Source: Mycobacterium sp.
GTDB lineage: Bacteria; Actinomycetota; Actinomycetes; Mycobacteriales; Mycobacteriaceae
Reading direction: 5' to 3'
Length of the DNA stretch: 64,000 nucleotides
Assembly: GCA_016197405.1 (NCBI GenBank)
Contig: JACPVR010000007.1
Location: 1-64,000 of the forward strand
Part shown: positions 42,967 to 52,051 of the stretch, piece by piece
Position numbering within the stretch: position 1 is the stretch's first letter
Layout: each line of letters opens with the position of its first letter
Notes under the pieces: generated by a model
What the model was told of the DNA's origin: nothing
The model's database searches: none
What the model saw: only the letters and a program-made list of their open reading frames with translations
Program-made: the position numbers and the translations under genes

Positions 42967-44124
42967 TCAGATGCCGCCGCGCGCGACCAGCTGAGCGGCG
43001 ATGACATTGCGCTGGATCTCGTTGGTGCCCTCTCCGACGATCATCAGCGGGGCGTCGCGGAAATACCGTTCGACGTCGTATTCGGTCGAGTAGCCGTATC
43101 CGCCGTGGATGCGCACGGCGTTCAGGGCGATCTCCATGGCGACCTCGGAGGCGAAGAGCTTGGCCATCCCGGCTTCCATATCGCAGCGCTGGCCGCTGTC
43201 ATAACACCGTGCGGCGTGGTAGGTGAGTTGGCGGGCGGCGGTGAGCTTGGTGGCCATGTCCGCGAGGTAGTTGCCGATCGATTGATGCTTCCAGATGGGT
43301 TGGCCGAAGCTCTCTCGGGTTTGGGCATAGGCCAGCGCGTCCTCCAGTGCGGCGGTCGCCACACCGAGGGCGCGGGACGCCACCTGGATACGGCCGGTCT
43401 CCAGACCTTTCATCATCTGGGCGAAGCCACGGCCGGGTTCCCCGCCCAGAATCGCCGAGGCCGGCACCCGGCAGTCGTCGAAAGCCAGTTCGCAGCTCTC
43501 CACCCCTTTGTAGCCGAGCTTTGGCAGATCTCGGGAGACCAACAGGCCCGCGGTGTCCCGCTCGACCAGGACCACCGAGATGCCCTTGTGTTTGGGGGTG
43601 GCGTTCGGATCGGTCTTACAGAGCAGCGCGATGAGTCCCGATCGGCGCGCATTACTGATCCAGGTCTTGGCTCCGTTGATCACCAGGTCGGCACCGTCGG
43701 CGCGCGCAATGGTGGTCATTGCCTGCAGATCCGAACCGCCGCCGGGTTCGGTGAGCGCCATCGTCGCTCGTAGTTCGCCGGTCGCCATGGCCGGCAGGTA
43801 GGCGCGCTTCTGCTCTTCGGTACCGAACAGACCGATGAGCTTGGCGACCACGGTGTGCCCGCCCATGGCGCCGGCCAGGCTCATCCACCCGCGCGCCAGC
43901 TCCTGGGTGACATCGACGTAGCACGGCATCGAAACCGGAGTGCCGCCGTATTCCTCCGGAACGGCCAGCCCGTAGATGCCGATGCTCTTCATCGACTCGA
44001 TCCATGCTTCGGGATAGCTGTTAGCGTGCTCGATCTCACGTACCGACGGTTTGACGTCGCGGTCGACGAACTGGCGGACGGTTTCGACCAGCATGGTCTC
44101 TTCGATTCCCAATGCTGTTGTCAT
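42967..44124 (-). CDS. Acyl-CoA dehydrogenase
   Basis: A 385-residue acyl-CoA dehydrogenase. It shows ATMALTEPGGGSDLQAM, KTWISNA, GLETGRIQVASRALG, QTRESFGQPIWKHQ, RIHGGYGYSTEYDVERYFRD and the canonical catalytic-loop VGEGTNEIQRNV. ATG 44124 has AAAGG upstream and begins MTTALGIEE; the longer frame is a poly-Pro extension and rejected. It is the last gene of the CaiB-tetR-dehydrogenase group, with its own operator-like site 8 at 110 bp upstream. Confidence 0.95.
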   Translation of the reverse strand: MTTALGIEETMLVETVRQFVDRDVKPSVREIEHANSYPEAWIESMKSIGIYGLAVPEEYGGTPVSMPCYVDVTQELARGWMSLAGAMGGHTVVAKLIGLFGTEEQKRAYLPAMATGELRATMALTEPGGGSDLQAMTTIARADGADLVINGAKTWISNARRSGLIALLCKTDPNATPKHKGISVVLVERDTAGLLVSRDLPKLGYKGVESCELAFDDCRVPASAILGGEPGRGFAQMMKGLETGRIQVASRALGVATAALEDALAYAQTRESFGQPIWKHQSIGNYLADMATKLTAARQLTYHAARCYDSGQRCDMEAGMAKLFASEVAMEIALNAVRIHGGYGYSTEYDVERYFRDAPLMIVGEGTNEIQRNVIAAQLVARGGI

Positions 44125-44233
44125 GTCAGCCTTTCTGGCGCTCACGTCGGCACGCCGCGGAGGCGGCGGCGGTAGATGCGGGACGGGTCGCGCCACCGGC
44201 GTACCCGGGGCGGAACGACTTCCCTGGCATTGT

Positions 44234-44251
44234 TTTTAACACAGATTAAAC
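44234..44251. promoter_or_regulatory. Shared operator-like palindrome, site 8
   Basis: TTTTAA-CACAGA-TTAAAC, nearly symmetric, between the tetR stop and the acyl-CoA dehydrogenase start at 44124. It shares 11 consecutive bases with site 6. Confidence 0.65.
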
Positions 44252-44317
44252 TCGCGATCAATGTGGAGACCACGCACGGCGTTCGAAGAATGTCTCCCGA
44301 ACTCGAAGCCTCTTGGT

Positions 44318-44989
44318 CTAGGGCCGCAACTTGGCGGGCCCGGTCGCGGGCGAAAGGCCATGGCGAACCAGCGATTGGGCGTTGTCGACCACCGCGTCGA
44401 CCGAACCGCGGCGGGGATCCCACCATTCGACTGTCCAGTTGAGCGCACCGAAGACGAGCATCTGGGCGATGTACAGATCGAGCTCGGGGCGTAGGCCACC
44501 GTCGCGCGCGAGAGCGTTGATCAGACCTCGCCAAATCTCGCCGTAGCGTTCCTCTTCGCGAATCTGGCGTTTGCGGATGCTGTCAGGTACTTGACCGGCG
44601 TTGCGGATGGACGCGGTCGTGTAATCGGAGATCTCCAGCGCGTGTCGCAGGTGAGCCTCGACGGCGGCGAGGAGCCGGTCCAGCGCCGACGTTCCGGCGG
44701 GCAGTGCGTCCAAGATCGTGCTCACATGCTCGCGCATATCGGCGATACCCGACCACATCACCTCCTCGATCAGGTCTTCACGGGAGGGGAAGTAGTAGTA
44801 GATGGCCGGGGCCTGGATCTCGGCCTCGGCGGCCACCTCGGTCAACCGCAGGCCGCCGTAGCCCTTCGCACTGAGAACATGGGCGGCCGCGTCCAGTATC
44901 CGGCGCCGGGTCAGCGCGGACTTCGAGTCGGGTTCTCGGTCGCCGTCGGACACGGCGGCAGCGTTGCTCACATCCTTCGCCCGTGCCAT
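44318..44989 (-). CDS. TetR-family regulator (paralogue B)
   Basis: A 223-residue TetR protein. The HTH contains ILDAAAHVLSAKGYGGLRLT and EIQAPAIYYYFPSREDLIEE. The C-terminal domain matches the regulator at 39723-40364 over most of its length. An N-terminal acidic extension (about 25 residues) precedes the HTH. The gene lies 59 bp downstream of the CaiB-like gene and probably shares its transcript. Two near-identical-type regulators both located in operons carrying the shared palindrome suggests they read the same or related sites. Confidence 0.92.
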   Translation of the reverse strand: MARAKDVSNAAAVSDGDREPDSKSALTRRRILDAAAHVLSAKGYGGLRLTEVAAEAEIQAPAIYYYFPSREDLIEEVMWSGIADMREHVSTILDALPAGTSALDRLLAAVEAHLRHALEISDYTTASIRNAGQVPDSIRKRQIREEERYGEIWRGLINALARDGGLRPELDLYIAQMLVFGALNWTVEWWDPRRGSVDAVVDNAQSLVRHGLSPATGPAKLRP

Positions 44990-45048
44990 GCGCTGATGCT
45001 ACCCAGCGCAGGTCTGCACGTCTTGCATGCGTTGCCCCGGCGGTGAGT

Positions 45049-46266
45049 CTAAGAGCCTGCGATGATGCCGGATTCGCGAAGCCCGAGCACCTCAGCGGTC
45101 GACATCCCGAGTCGCTCGGTGAGTACGTCCACGGTGTCGTCTCCGAGGGTCGGTGCGGTGACCGCAGGAGAGTGGGCACCGTCGACCGATATCGGTGAGC
45201 CGGCTGCCAGATACTCGCCGATACGGGGTTGTTGCACGGTGGTGAACAGTGCACTTTCGGTCACCCGCGCATCCTGCGCTGCTTCGGCGAAGGTGCGGTA
45301 GCGCTCCCACAGCACCGAGGTCGATGCCAGCTCCGCCGAGATCTGGCCGGCGCTGCGGGCAGCGAACCAGGGCGCGAACAGGCCGGTCAGCGCATCGCGA
45401 TGGCGATACCGGTCGCCCTCGTCGGCGAAGTCCGCGCCGAGGGTCTGTGCAAGTGCGGCAAGGGCCTCGCTGGTTCCGGTGACGGTGGCGAGGTCGCGGA
45501 TGTGCCGGGCGGTGAGGGCAACGATCATGAACGACACGCCGTCTTGGCTGGTGAAGTCCTGGCCGTACTGACCGTAGATCGCATTGCCCAGCCGTTGACG
45601 CTGCGTACCGTTGATCATCGGCTCGCTCAGAAAGCCCAGGTTGCTCGCGGTGGCCAGTGCAACGTCCTCCAGCGGCAGGCGAATTCGGCTGCCCTGGCCG
45701 GTCGCATCCCGATGACGTACCGCGGCGGTGATGGCCAGTGCGGCGTACAGACCGCAGGTGACGTCCCAGGCCGGCAGCACGTGATTGACGGGCTCCGCGG
45801 TCGACGGGGGACCGGTGACCAGCGGGAAGCCGATCCCGGCGTTGACGGTGTAGTCCACGCCGGTACCGCCGTCGGCACGTCCGGAGACCTCGAGATGAAT
45901 GAGGTCGGGGCGCATCGCGGCGAGGGTGTCATACGAATGCCATTCGCGCCCGGCCACATTGGTGATCAGGATGCCCCCGAGCGGACCGCCCTCGGTGATC
46001 AGGCGCTGCACCAGCAGCCGGCCCTCCGGTGAGCGCAGGTCGACGGCCAGCGATCGTTTGCCCTTGTTCAACCCGGCCCAGTAGATGCTGGACCCGCTCT
46101 CGGTCACCGGCCACCGCGCGTAGTCGGCGGCACCGCCGATCGGATCGACACGTACGACCTCGCATCCGAGTTGCGACAGCGTCATACCGGCCAGTGGCAC
46201 CGCCACAAAGCTCGATATCTCGACGACTCGGATGCCGTCGAGGGGCGTTACGGACGTGGCGGACAT
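45049..46266 (-). CDS. CaiB/BaiF family (class III) CoA-transferase
   Basis: A 405-residue class III CoA-transferase that moves CoA between carboxylic acids without ATP. It shows GIRVVEISSFVAVPLAGMTL, GLNKGKRSLAVDL, an Asp138 in GGTGVDYTVNAG that fits the catalytic Asp position, and RLGNAIYGQYG. ATG 46266 has CAGGAG upstream. It heads the CaiB-tetR-acyl-CoA dehydrogenase group behind site 9. It offers an alternative to the synthetases for CoA activation. A racemase (AMACR-like) role is also possible in this family, which would matter for branched chains. Confidence 0.9.
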   Translation of the reverse strand: MSATSVTPLDGIRVVEISSFVAVPLAGMTLSQLGCEVVRVDPIGGAADYARWPVTESGSSIYWAGLNKGKRSLAVDLRSPEGRLLVQRLITEGGPLGGILITNVAGREWHSYDTLAAMRPDLIHLEVSGRADGGTGVDYTVNAGIGFPLVTGPPSTAEPVNHVLPAWDVTCGLYAALAITAAVRHRDATGQGSRIRLPLEDVALATASNLGFLSEPMINGTQRQRLGNAIYGQYGQDFTSQDGVSFMIVALTARHIRDLATVTGTSEALAALAQTLGADFADEGDRYRHRDALTGLFAPWFAARSAGQISAELASTSVLWERYRTFAEAAQDARVTESALFTTVQQPRIGEYLAAGSPISVDGAHSPAVTAPTLGDDTVDVLTERLGMSTAEVLGLRESGIIAGS

Positions 46267-46587
46267 CGATCAACTCCTGTGGTCTGAACGGCTGCGGACC
46301 GTGATGCGCGACGACACCGACGGTGGGCGACCCGCGTCCCTGTGGCTCGCGGATCGGAGGGAATGCGTGAGCTGTGCGTTGCTGCAGGCATTTTAGCAGC
46401 GGTTTTATTCGAGATTAGAAATCTGTGCTGGTCGCTCAGTGGCGCGCGACTTGAAATGATTGACTTTTCACTATTGAAATATAGTTCAGCGCAGAGCTAG
46501 GCTCCGAGCGTCTACTGGGCCGTGCGGTTCCGGAACGTTCACGAGGCGACCGGCCTCGGTGTTCGCCAGTTTCAGCGAAGGAGCACT
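46267..46587. other. Divergent intergenic region of 321 bp
   Basis: Non-coding region between the CaiB-like gene (minus) and the membrane-protein gene (plus). It contains site 9 at 46403-46420 and, nearer the membrane protein, AT-rich small repeats: TGAAA-N9-TTTCA at 46452-46470 and CTAT-N6-ATAG at 46471-46484. No open reading frame is convincing. Confidence 0.6.
46403..46420. promoter_or_regulatory. Shared operator-like palindrome, site 9
   Basis: TTTTAT-TCGAGA-TTAGAA, 137 bp upstream of the CaiB-like gene (start 46266) and 168 bp upstream of the divergent membrane protein. The right half TTAGAA is identical to site 7. Confidence 0.55.
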
Positions 46588-47451
46588 ATGTCAGGACAAG
46601 CGGTCTGGCTTGCAGCGCCGGCGATCCCCGCGCACCCCACCACCCCGATGCCATTCGTGCCCGAGGTGATCTTCACGATCTTCCTGGGCATCCCGGTAGT
46701 GGTGATGGTGTACTTCGCGATAAAGCACCTTCTGACCGGTCGCGGACCGTTACTGACCTACTGCCTCATCGGCGGGGGCATCGCGTGTCTGTTCGAGCCC
46801 ATCGTCGACACCCTGGGGCTGTGCTACATCCGACAGCAGGCCACCATGACGACGTTCTCGTCGATGGGACGCGACTTCCCGCTTTTCATCAACTTCGTCT
46901 ACATCTGGTACGTCGGCGGGCTGGCCTATCTGGCCTACCGGATTTTCAGTACGGGAGTCACCCGCAAGGCCGTCTTCCAGCTCTACCTCATCGACGTGTT
47001 CATCAACATCTGGCTGGAGAGTCCCGGGGTTCTGATGGGCGCCTACGAGTACTACGGGCCGCAACCGCTCAACTTCTGGGGACTGCCCTTGTGGTGGGTC
47101 TGCGTCAACCCGCTGATGCCGCTCACGGCGGGAGCCTTGATCTACAAGATGAGCCCGCATCTGCCCGGATGGCGGCTGGCACTGGTGATCGCCTTCATTC
47201 CGATGGCCGACGGTATCGGTAACGGCGCGGCCGCGTGGCCCGTGTGGACCGCGCTGAACTTGAACGCCCCGCTGCTGGTCAGCCACCTGGCCTGGCTGGT
47301 GACGCTGGGTTTGGCGCTGACGTTCGTCTGGGTCCTGTCCTATGTCGTGGGCCGGCCGGACGACGAAGTGCTGATCAAGTCGAAAGTCGGGGTGCTCAAG
47401 GCGGCGATCTTCGGTGTCGACAAACCGGCGAAGGTGTCCGCGACGGTCTGA
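46588..47451 (+). CDS. Polytopic membrane protein, possibly distantly AveC-like
   Basis: A 287-residue protein with about seven hydrophobic segments (EVIFTIFLGIPVVVMVYFAI; FINFVYIWYVGGLAYLAYRI; LVSHLAWLVTLGLALTFVWV). An FEPIVDTLGLCYI motif after helix 2 is reminiscent in position of IDPLINYFHYTF in the AveC-like protein at 49306. ATG 46588 has GAAGGAG; the GTG at 46522 is rejected. The family is not certain. It could be a membrane enzyme acting on the same hydrophobic substrate. Confidence 0.82.
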   Translation: MSGQAVWLAAPAIPAHPTTPMPFVPEVIFTIFLGIPVVVMVYFAIKHLLTGRGPLLTYCLIGGGIACLFEPIVDTLGLCYIRQQATMTTFSSMGRDFPLFINFVYIWYVGGLAYLAYRIFSTGVTRKAVFQLYLIDVFINIWLESPGVLMGAYEYYGPQPLNFWGLPLWWVCVNPLMPLTAGALIYKMSPHLPGWRLALVIAFIPMADGIGNGAAAWPVWTALNLNAPLLVSHLAWLVTLGLALTFVWVLSYVVGRPDDEVLIKSKVGVLKAAIFGVDKPAKVSATV

Positions 47452-47470
47452 GGCCACTCCGCCGGGCGGG

Positions 47471-48121
47471 TCAATGTTGCTCTGCGGCAACGACCTTGGC
47501 GACCACCTCGGCTGCCTCGTCGGGAGTCAGCCCCAACGACGCCAAGGTGTGCCGGGCGAAGGCATGCGCGGCGTGCGGGCCGTGCCGGCCGTCGAGGATC
47601 TCGCGGATCAGTGCGAATGATCCACCGATCACCGACGCCAGAAGGACTTCGATATCGGGCGAGACGAAACGTCCGCTGGAGATCCCGCGTTCCACCGCCT
47701 CCCGGGCGTAGGGATGCAGCGCCCGCCCGAACAGGGCGTCCGAATGACCGATGTTCGCGATCAGCCGGGCGAAGTCGGGTTCGGTGTAGGCCAGGCTGAT
47801 GATCCGCAGACTCGCCAGGGCCACCACGGCGGCAGGATCGACGGTGTCCTCCTCCTTGCCGATCGTCGTGGCGGCCAACTCGGAGAGGCTTTCGGTGATG
47901 ATCGCCGCCAGGAACTCGTCCTTGGATTCGAAGTAGTTGTAGAACGACCCCAGGGCGACATCGGCGGTTTCGGTGATCTCTTGAATGCGCAGTCCGGCAA
48001 CGCCTTTGGCGGCTATCAGGGACCGGCCCGCATCCAGCAGCTGGCGACGGGTGCGCTGCCGCTGGCGTTCGGTGCGACTGGTCGGCTTGTCGTTCGTCGT
48101 CACCCCCCGATTGTTCAACAT
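47471..48121 (-). CDS. TetR-family transcriptional regulator
   Basis: A protein of up to 216 residues. The basic N-terminus TSRTERQRQRTRRQLLDAGR leads into an HTH with AAKGVAGLRIQEITETADVA and LGSFYNYFESKDEFLAAI, then a helical domain. ATG 48121 overlaps the palindrome at 48119-48136; GTG 48103 is an alternative start. It diverges from the AttH-like/AveC-like/CrtI-like operon and probably represses it. Confidence 0.9.
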   Translation of the reverse strand: MLNNRGVTTNDKPTSRTERQRQRTRRQLLDAGRSLIAAKGVAGLRIQEITETADVALGSFYNYFESKDEFLAAIITESLSELAATTIGKEEDTVDPAAVVALASLRIISLAYTEPDFARLIANIGHSDALFGRALHPYAREAVERGISSGRFVSPDIEVLLASVIGGSFALIREILDGRHGPHAAHAFARHTLASLGLTPDEAAEVVAKVVAAEQH

Positions 48122-48136
48122 GAACGAATATTCATG
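48119..48136. promoter_or_regulatory. TetR operator in divergent promoter
   Basis: CATGAA-CGAATA-TTCATG, perfect 6-bp arms with a 6-bp spacer. It overlaps the upstream-most ATG of the tetR gene and faces the operon starting at 48213. It is distinct from the TTTTAA-type palindrome. Confidence 0.65.
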
Positions 48137-48212
48137 CTTGATAGAACTTTCATAAGCGGTTATGTTATCCCGGTCCGGCGGTGAGCTGGATCACGATTGG
48201 AGAAGCCGACCT

Positions 48213-49277
48213 GTGACGTCGAACGCAGCCACAAACGACCTGTCTGTCCATCCCGGTGAGACCGACCTGATGGTGCCGCTACCCGCCGACGGCGAAACCT
48301 GGGATCCACATCTCGTCCACACCCACTACTTCGGGTTCTCGATACCCGAGGCTGCCATCGGCGCCTTCATCTACATCCGGTATCAGCCGGCCTTCCCGCT
48401 GTGTCAGGGCGGTGTCTGCATCTTCGAAGGCAACGACAACATCGAGTACACCGACATGGCCTACCTCGACTACGAGATCACCATGCCGTGGCCCGAGATC
48501 ACGGACAACACCATCACCACCGACAACGGGCTGACGATCCAATTCGTCGAACCCGGTCGCACCGCTCGCCTGACCTATGCAGCCGCCGACGGTCGAGCCA
48601 CGTTCGACCTGCGCGCCGAAGCCGTCACGCCGTTGCTGGCGCGTGGGCATGTCATGCCGGGGGAGGAGGATCACCACGATCTGGCGCGAAACCCCGGTGG
48701 CAGTGAGCAATTCATGCACATGACGGGAAAATTGGTGCTCGACGGTACGACCCACGAGGTCGACTGCTACGCACCGCGGGACCGGTCGTGGCGTCAGGTG
48801 CGGGTGGAACGGCGAGGCGCGGTCCCGACACCGCCGGTCGGCTGGTCGCCGATGTATTTCGGACCCGACCTGATCTTCAATCAGATCAGTTTCGAACCGC
48901 TGGATACCAATCCGCGATGGGCGGGCCTCTACGACGTCGGAGGTCGGCCTTCGCATCACTACGCCTGGGTCCAGCGCGGCGACGAAACCCGTTCCATCAC
49001 CTCGGTGCGGCGCGACGTACTCGAATACCACCCCCGGCTTCACGTGGCCAAGCGCCAGGAGATCACCGCGGTGGACGAACGGGGGGAGACGTACCGCTTC
49101 CGCGGCGAGGCCATCGCGAGCGCCTCGATTCCATCCTGGCCCAACGCATCGTTCCGCGACACCGTGTATCGGTGGGAAGACGCCCAAGGCCGGGTCGCGT
49201 ACTGCACCTATCAAGAAATCTGGTTCGACGGCTACCAGCGGGCCATGGCCGCGTTCCCGACAGGGCCTGGGGCGTAG
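48213..49277 (+). CDS. AttH/CrtC-like lipocalin-fold protein, divergent copy
   Basis: A protein of about 354 residues from GTG 48213 (GGAG upstream; an ATG at 48162 is less likely). It has two beta-rich domains and the family signature region at 189-197, but it reads RDRSWRQVR in place of RDHSWGxR, so the His and Gly conserved in the two other copies are changed. It may have lost activity or changed specificity. It is the first gene of the operon with AveC-like, CrtI-like, AttH-like and kinase-like proteins. Confidence 0.75.
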   Translation: MTSNAATNDLSVHPGETDLMVPLPADGETWDPHLVHTHYFGFSIPEAAIGAFIYIRYQPAFPLCQGGVCIFEGNDNIEYTDMAYLDYEITMPWPEITDNTITTDNGLTIQFVEPGRTARLTYAAADGRATFDLRAEAVTPLLARGHVMPGEEDHHDLARNPGGSEQFMHMTGKLVLDGTTHEVDCYAPRDRSWRQVRVERRGAVPTPPVGWSPMYFGPDLIFNQISFEPLDTNPRWAGLYDVGGRPSHHYAWVQRGDETRSITSVRRDVLEYHPRLHVAKRQEITAVDERGETYRFRGEAIASASIPSWPNASFRDTVYRWEDAQGRVAYCTYQEIWFDGYQRAMAAFPTGPGA

Positions 49278-49305
49278 TCGTGGCCGCCCGACCGGACGGA
49301 AAGCC

Positions 49306-50304
49306 GTGAGCACCAGAGACATCGGTGTGCAGAACACCACGTCCGTACACCTCGGTGCCACCCCGGTGCCGGACACGCGCGGCGCGGCCGGCAGCGTGTC
49401 GATCTGGGCGCTGTTGGGTGTGGCCTGGCTGGTGTTCGCCGGTCAGGCCTGGGTGCGGTGGTTCGCCTCGGACACGCAGTTCGGTGCGGCGCCGATCTTC
49501 GGGCCGGACACCTTCTCGGGCAACGCCCTGCTGATCCTGCGGGCCATCGAGGTGGTCAGCCTGCTGGTCGCCGCGGCGACCATATGGACGTTCCTCATTC
49601 GCCCCTGGCGCCGGGAGGGACGGCTGACGCTGGACGGCATGATCGTCATCGGGTCATTGCTCGCCTCCGGCATCGACCCGTTGATCAACTACTTCCACTA
49701 CACGTTCGCCTGGAACGCGCACGCGCTCAACGCCGGTTCCTGGCTGGCATTCTTCCCGCTGCACCAGGGTTCGACGCGCTATGCCGAGGGGGTCGCATGG
49801 TTCGTGCCGCAGTACCTCTACCTGGGCATCGGGCTGGCCGCCATCGAGTGCAAGATCATCCTCGCGCTTCGGCAGCGCTACCCGGGCATCGTCAACATCC
49901 GATCGTTCGCCCTGGCCTTCATTTCGATCCTGTTGCTCGACATCGCAATTGAACAACTGTTCGTACGTACCCAGGTGTACGCCTTCCCGCGCACATGGTC
50001 GGCATTCACCCTCTTCGCCGGCACGCCGTTCCAATTCCCGGTCTACGAGAGCATTTTCGTGGCGATCTATGCGGCAGGGTTCACGTACCTGCGGATGTCG
50101 GCTCACGACAGTTCCGACGGGACGCCATGGCTACACCGCGGGATTGCGCGATGGTCACCACGCTTGCAGACACCGGTGAAGCTGTTGGCGGTGATCGGCT
50201 TCTGCGCAGTCTGGGCCGCACTGAGCTATTTCTTCCCCTGGAGCTGGATGTCGGTGAACGCAGACTCGATCATCACTCCGCCCAGTTTCATGCTTCCCGG
50301 CTGA
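49306..50304 (+). CDS. AveC-like (spirocyclase family) membrane protein
   Basis: A 332-residue protein with about seven membrane segments, matching by overall pattern the AveC-like family widely found in mycobacteria. Streptomyces AveC is a bifunctional spirocyclase/dehydratase in avermectin biosynthesis. Segments include IWALLGVAWLVFAGQAWVRW, GIDPLINYFHYTFAWNAHAL and FPRTWSAFTLFAGTPFQFPVYES. Start is GTG 49306 with GGAAAG. In this setting, next to AttH-like and CrtI-like proteins, it may cyclise, hydrate or dehydrate an isoprenoid-like molecule; no polyketide synthase is present. Confidence 0.72.
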   Translation: MSTRDIGVQNTTSVHLGATPVPDTRGAAGSVSIWALLGVAWLVFAGQAWVRWFASDTQFGAAPIFGPDTFSGNALLILRAIEVVSLLVAAATIWTFLIRPWRREGRLTLDGMIVIGSLLASGIDPLINYFHYTFAWNAHALNAGSWLAFFPLHQGSTRYAEGVAWFVPQYLYLGIGLAAIECKIILALRQRYPGIVNIRSFALAFISILLLDIAIEQLFVRTQVYAFPRTWSAFTLFAGTPFQFPVYESIFVAIYAAGFTYLRMSAHDSSDGTPWLHRGIARWSPRLQTPVKLLAVIGFCAVWAALSYFFPWSWMSVNADSIITPPSFMLPG

Positions 50305-50323
50305 CGGGCCGAATCAACACGCC

Positions 50324-50346
50324 GGCCTCGGAGACTGCTCGAGGCC
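50324..50346. other. Short hairpin between AveC-like and CrtI-like genes
   Basis: Perfect 7-bp stem (GGCCTCG / CGAGGCC) with a 9-nt loop in the 76-bp gap. It could be an attenuator or weak terminator within the operon. Confidence 0.35.
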
Positions 50347-50380
50347 ACCACTAAGAAAATCGACGAAAGCGACTCACGTC

Positions 50381-51991
50381 ATGTCTGAACAGAACCCACC
50401 GTTGCACGCGCTGCCCCGGGAGGTCGACTACGTCATCGTCGGCGCTGGGCACAACGGGTTGACCGCGGGCTGCTATCTGGCCCGCGAGGGCCATTCGGTG
50501 GCCGTCGTGGAGGCCTCCCCGACCGTGGGCGGAATGACCTCCACCAACGCGACTTTGGCGTCCGCGCCCGGACATCTGTTCAACGAGGGCGCCATCCAGC
50601 TCACCGGAATCTTCCAGCTCTCGGGTATCGCCGCCGAGCTGGAGTTGCACAAGTACGGGCTGCGGCAGATCTCGGTGGACCCGGCTCACGTTCAGCTCGC
50701 ACCGGACGGCAGCTCACTGGCGATATGGAAGGACGCCAGCCGCACCGCCGACGAACTGCGCCGGTTCTCACCCAAGGATGCCCGCGTCTGGCTCGATCTC
50801 GCCAACGCCCTCGACCCGGCGATGGACCTCGTCGTCGCCTACATGAAGTCACATCCTCTGCGCCCGTGGAACGCTCAGATGGCCAAGGCTGTCGCGCGCG
50901 CCGCTCGGCATCCCAAGCGTCTGTGGTCGCTGCGCGAGATGGCCTACGCCTCGCACACCGAGTTCCTCGAGGAGAATTTCGAATCCGAGCTGCCCAAGGG
51001 CGCGCTGGCCGCGATGGCGGCGTTCTCCCAGATGCGGCTCGACATGACCGCATGGGCGATGATCTATCTGGGAGTCGTGCAGAAGGCGGCCAACGCGATG
51101 CCCGTCGGCGGGACCGGAGCGCTGCCCGCGGCACTGCACCGGTGTCTGCTTGCCCACGGGGGCACCGTGCACACCGACTGCCGCGTGCACGAACTGGTCA
51201 TGACGGCAGACCGGGTCACCGGTGTGGAACTGGAGTCCGGGCAGGTGGTCAAGGCTCGAAAGGCCGTCATCACCACCTGTAATCCCGTGGTGACGCTGAA
51301 CCAGTTGCTGCCGAAAGGCGTTCTGGACAGCAAACATTCCGCGCGCGCGAAGGACATCCCGATCCGCAAGACGCATGCCACGTCGCTGAAGATCAACGTC
51401 GCGATCAACGGCGAGGTGTCGATGCCGCGCCACGAGAAGTGGCGGGGAGACGGTCTCGATCTGCGCAAGTACCTGATCGCCTGGCACACGCTGGAAGAGC
51501 AGGACGCCGCATGGAATGCCGTCGTCCGGGGGCAGTGGCCCGATCCGGTGCCGGTCAGCTGCGCCATCATCCCCTCGGCGGTCGATCCGACCCAGGCCCC
51601 ACCGGGCCGCAGCAATCTGTGGTTGTGGTCGGGTGTCATCCCGGTGACCCCGTCGGTGCCCTGGGAGGACGTCCGCGACAAGGTCGGCGATGCCGTACTC
51701 CGGGACAGCGCGCTCTATTACGAGGGCCTCGACAGCCTGGAAATCGACCGGACCGTACTCGGCGGGCCCGATATCGAGGCGCGGTTCAATGCACCCGCGG
51801 GCAACGTCTACCACGTAGATCCGCTGATAACCCGTTTCGGTCCGATGAAACCCGCGGTGGGTTTCGGGGCGTACAAGACGCCGGTGGCGGGGCTTTATCT
51901 CAGTGGTGCGGGCACCCACCCGGTCGGCGGCGTATGCGCATTGCCGGGCAAGTTGGCGGCCCAGACCGTTCTGCGCGACCAGCGGTCCTAG
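50381..51991 (+). CDS. CrtI-like FAD-dependent oxidoreductase (long form)
   Basis: A 536-residue phytoene desaturase-like flavoprotein. The FAD motif is VDYVIVGAGHNGLTAGCYLA, then VVEASPTVGGMTSTN, and the C-terminal FAD motif GLYLSGAGTHPVGGVCALPG. The HNGL variant and this C-terminus match the subgroup near mammalian PYROXD2. ATG 50381 is the start. It is longer than the copy at 26887-28203 and not a close paralogue. It would oxidise or saturate a double bond in a hydrophobic substrate. Confidence 0.9.
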   Translation: MSEQNPPLHALPREVDYVIVGAGHNGLTAGCYLAREGHSVAVVEASPTVGGMTSTNATLASAPGHLFNEGAIQLTGIFQLSGIAAELELHKYGLRQISVDPAHVQLAPDGSSLAIWKDASRTADELRRFSPKDARVWLDLANALDPAMDLVVAYMKSHPLRPWNAQMAKAVARAARHPKRLWSLREMAYASHTEFLEENFESELPKGALAAMAAFSQMRLDMTAWAMIYLGVVQKAANAMPVGGTGALPAALHRCLLAHGGTVHTDCRVHELVMTADRVTGVELESGQVVKARKAVITTCNPVVTLNQLLPKGVLDSKHSARAKDIPIRKTHATSLKINVAINGEVSMPRHEKWRGDGLDLRKYLIAWHTLEEQDAAWNAVVRGQWPDPVPVSCAIIPSAVDPTQAPPGRSNLWLWSGVIPVTPSVPWEDVRDKVGDAVLRDSALYYEGLDSLEIDRTVLGGPDIEARFNAPAGNVYHVDPLITRFGPMKPAVGFGAYKTPVAGLYLSGAGTHPVGGVCALPGKLAAQTVLRDQRS

Positions 51992-52051
51992 AACCTTCGC
52001 AAACTCCTCACCGGATCACCTGGTGGGCGGCACGAAAGGAAACCCACGGCG

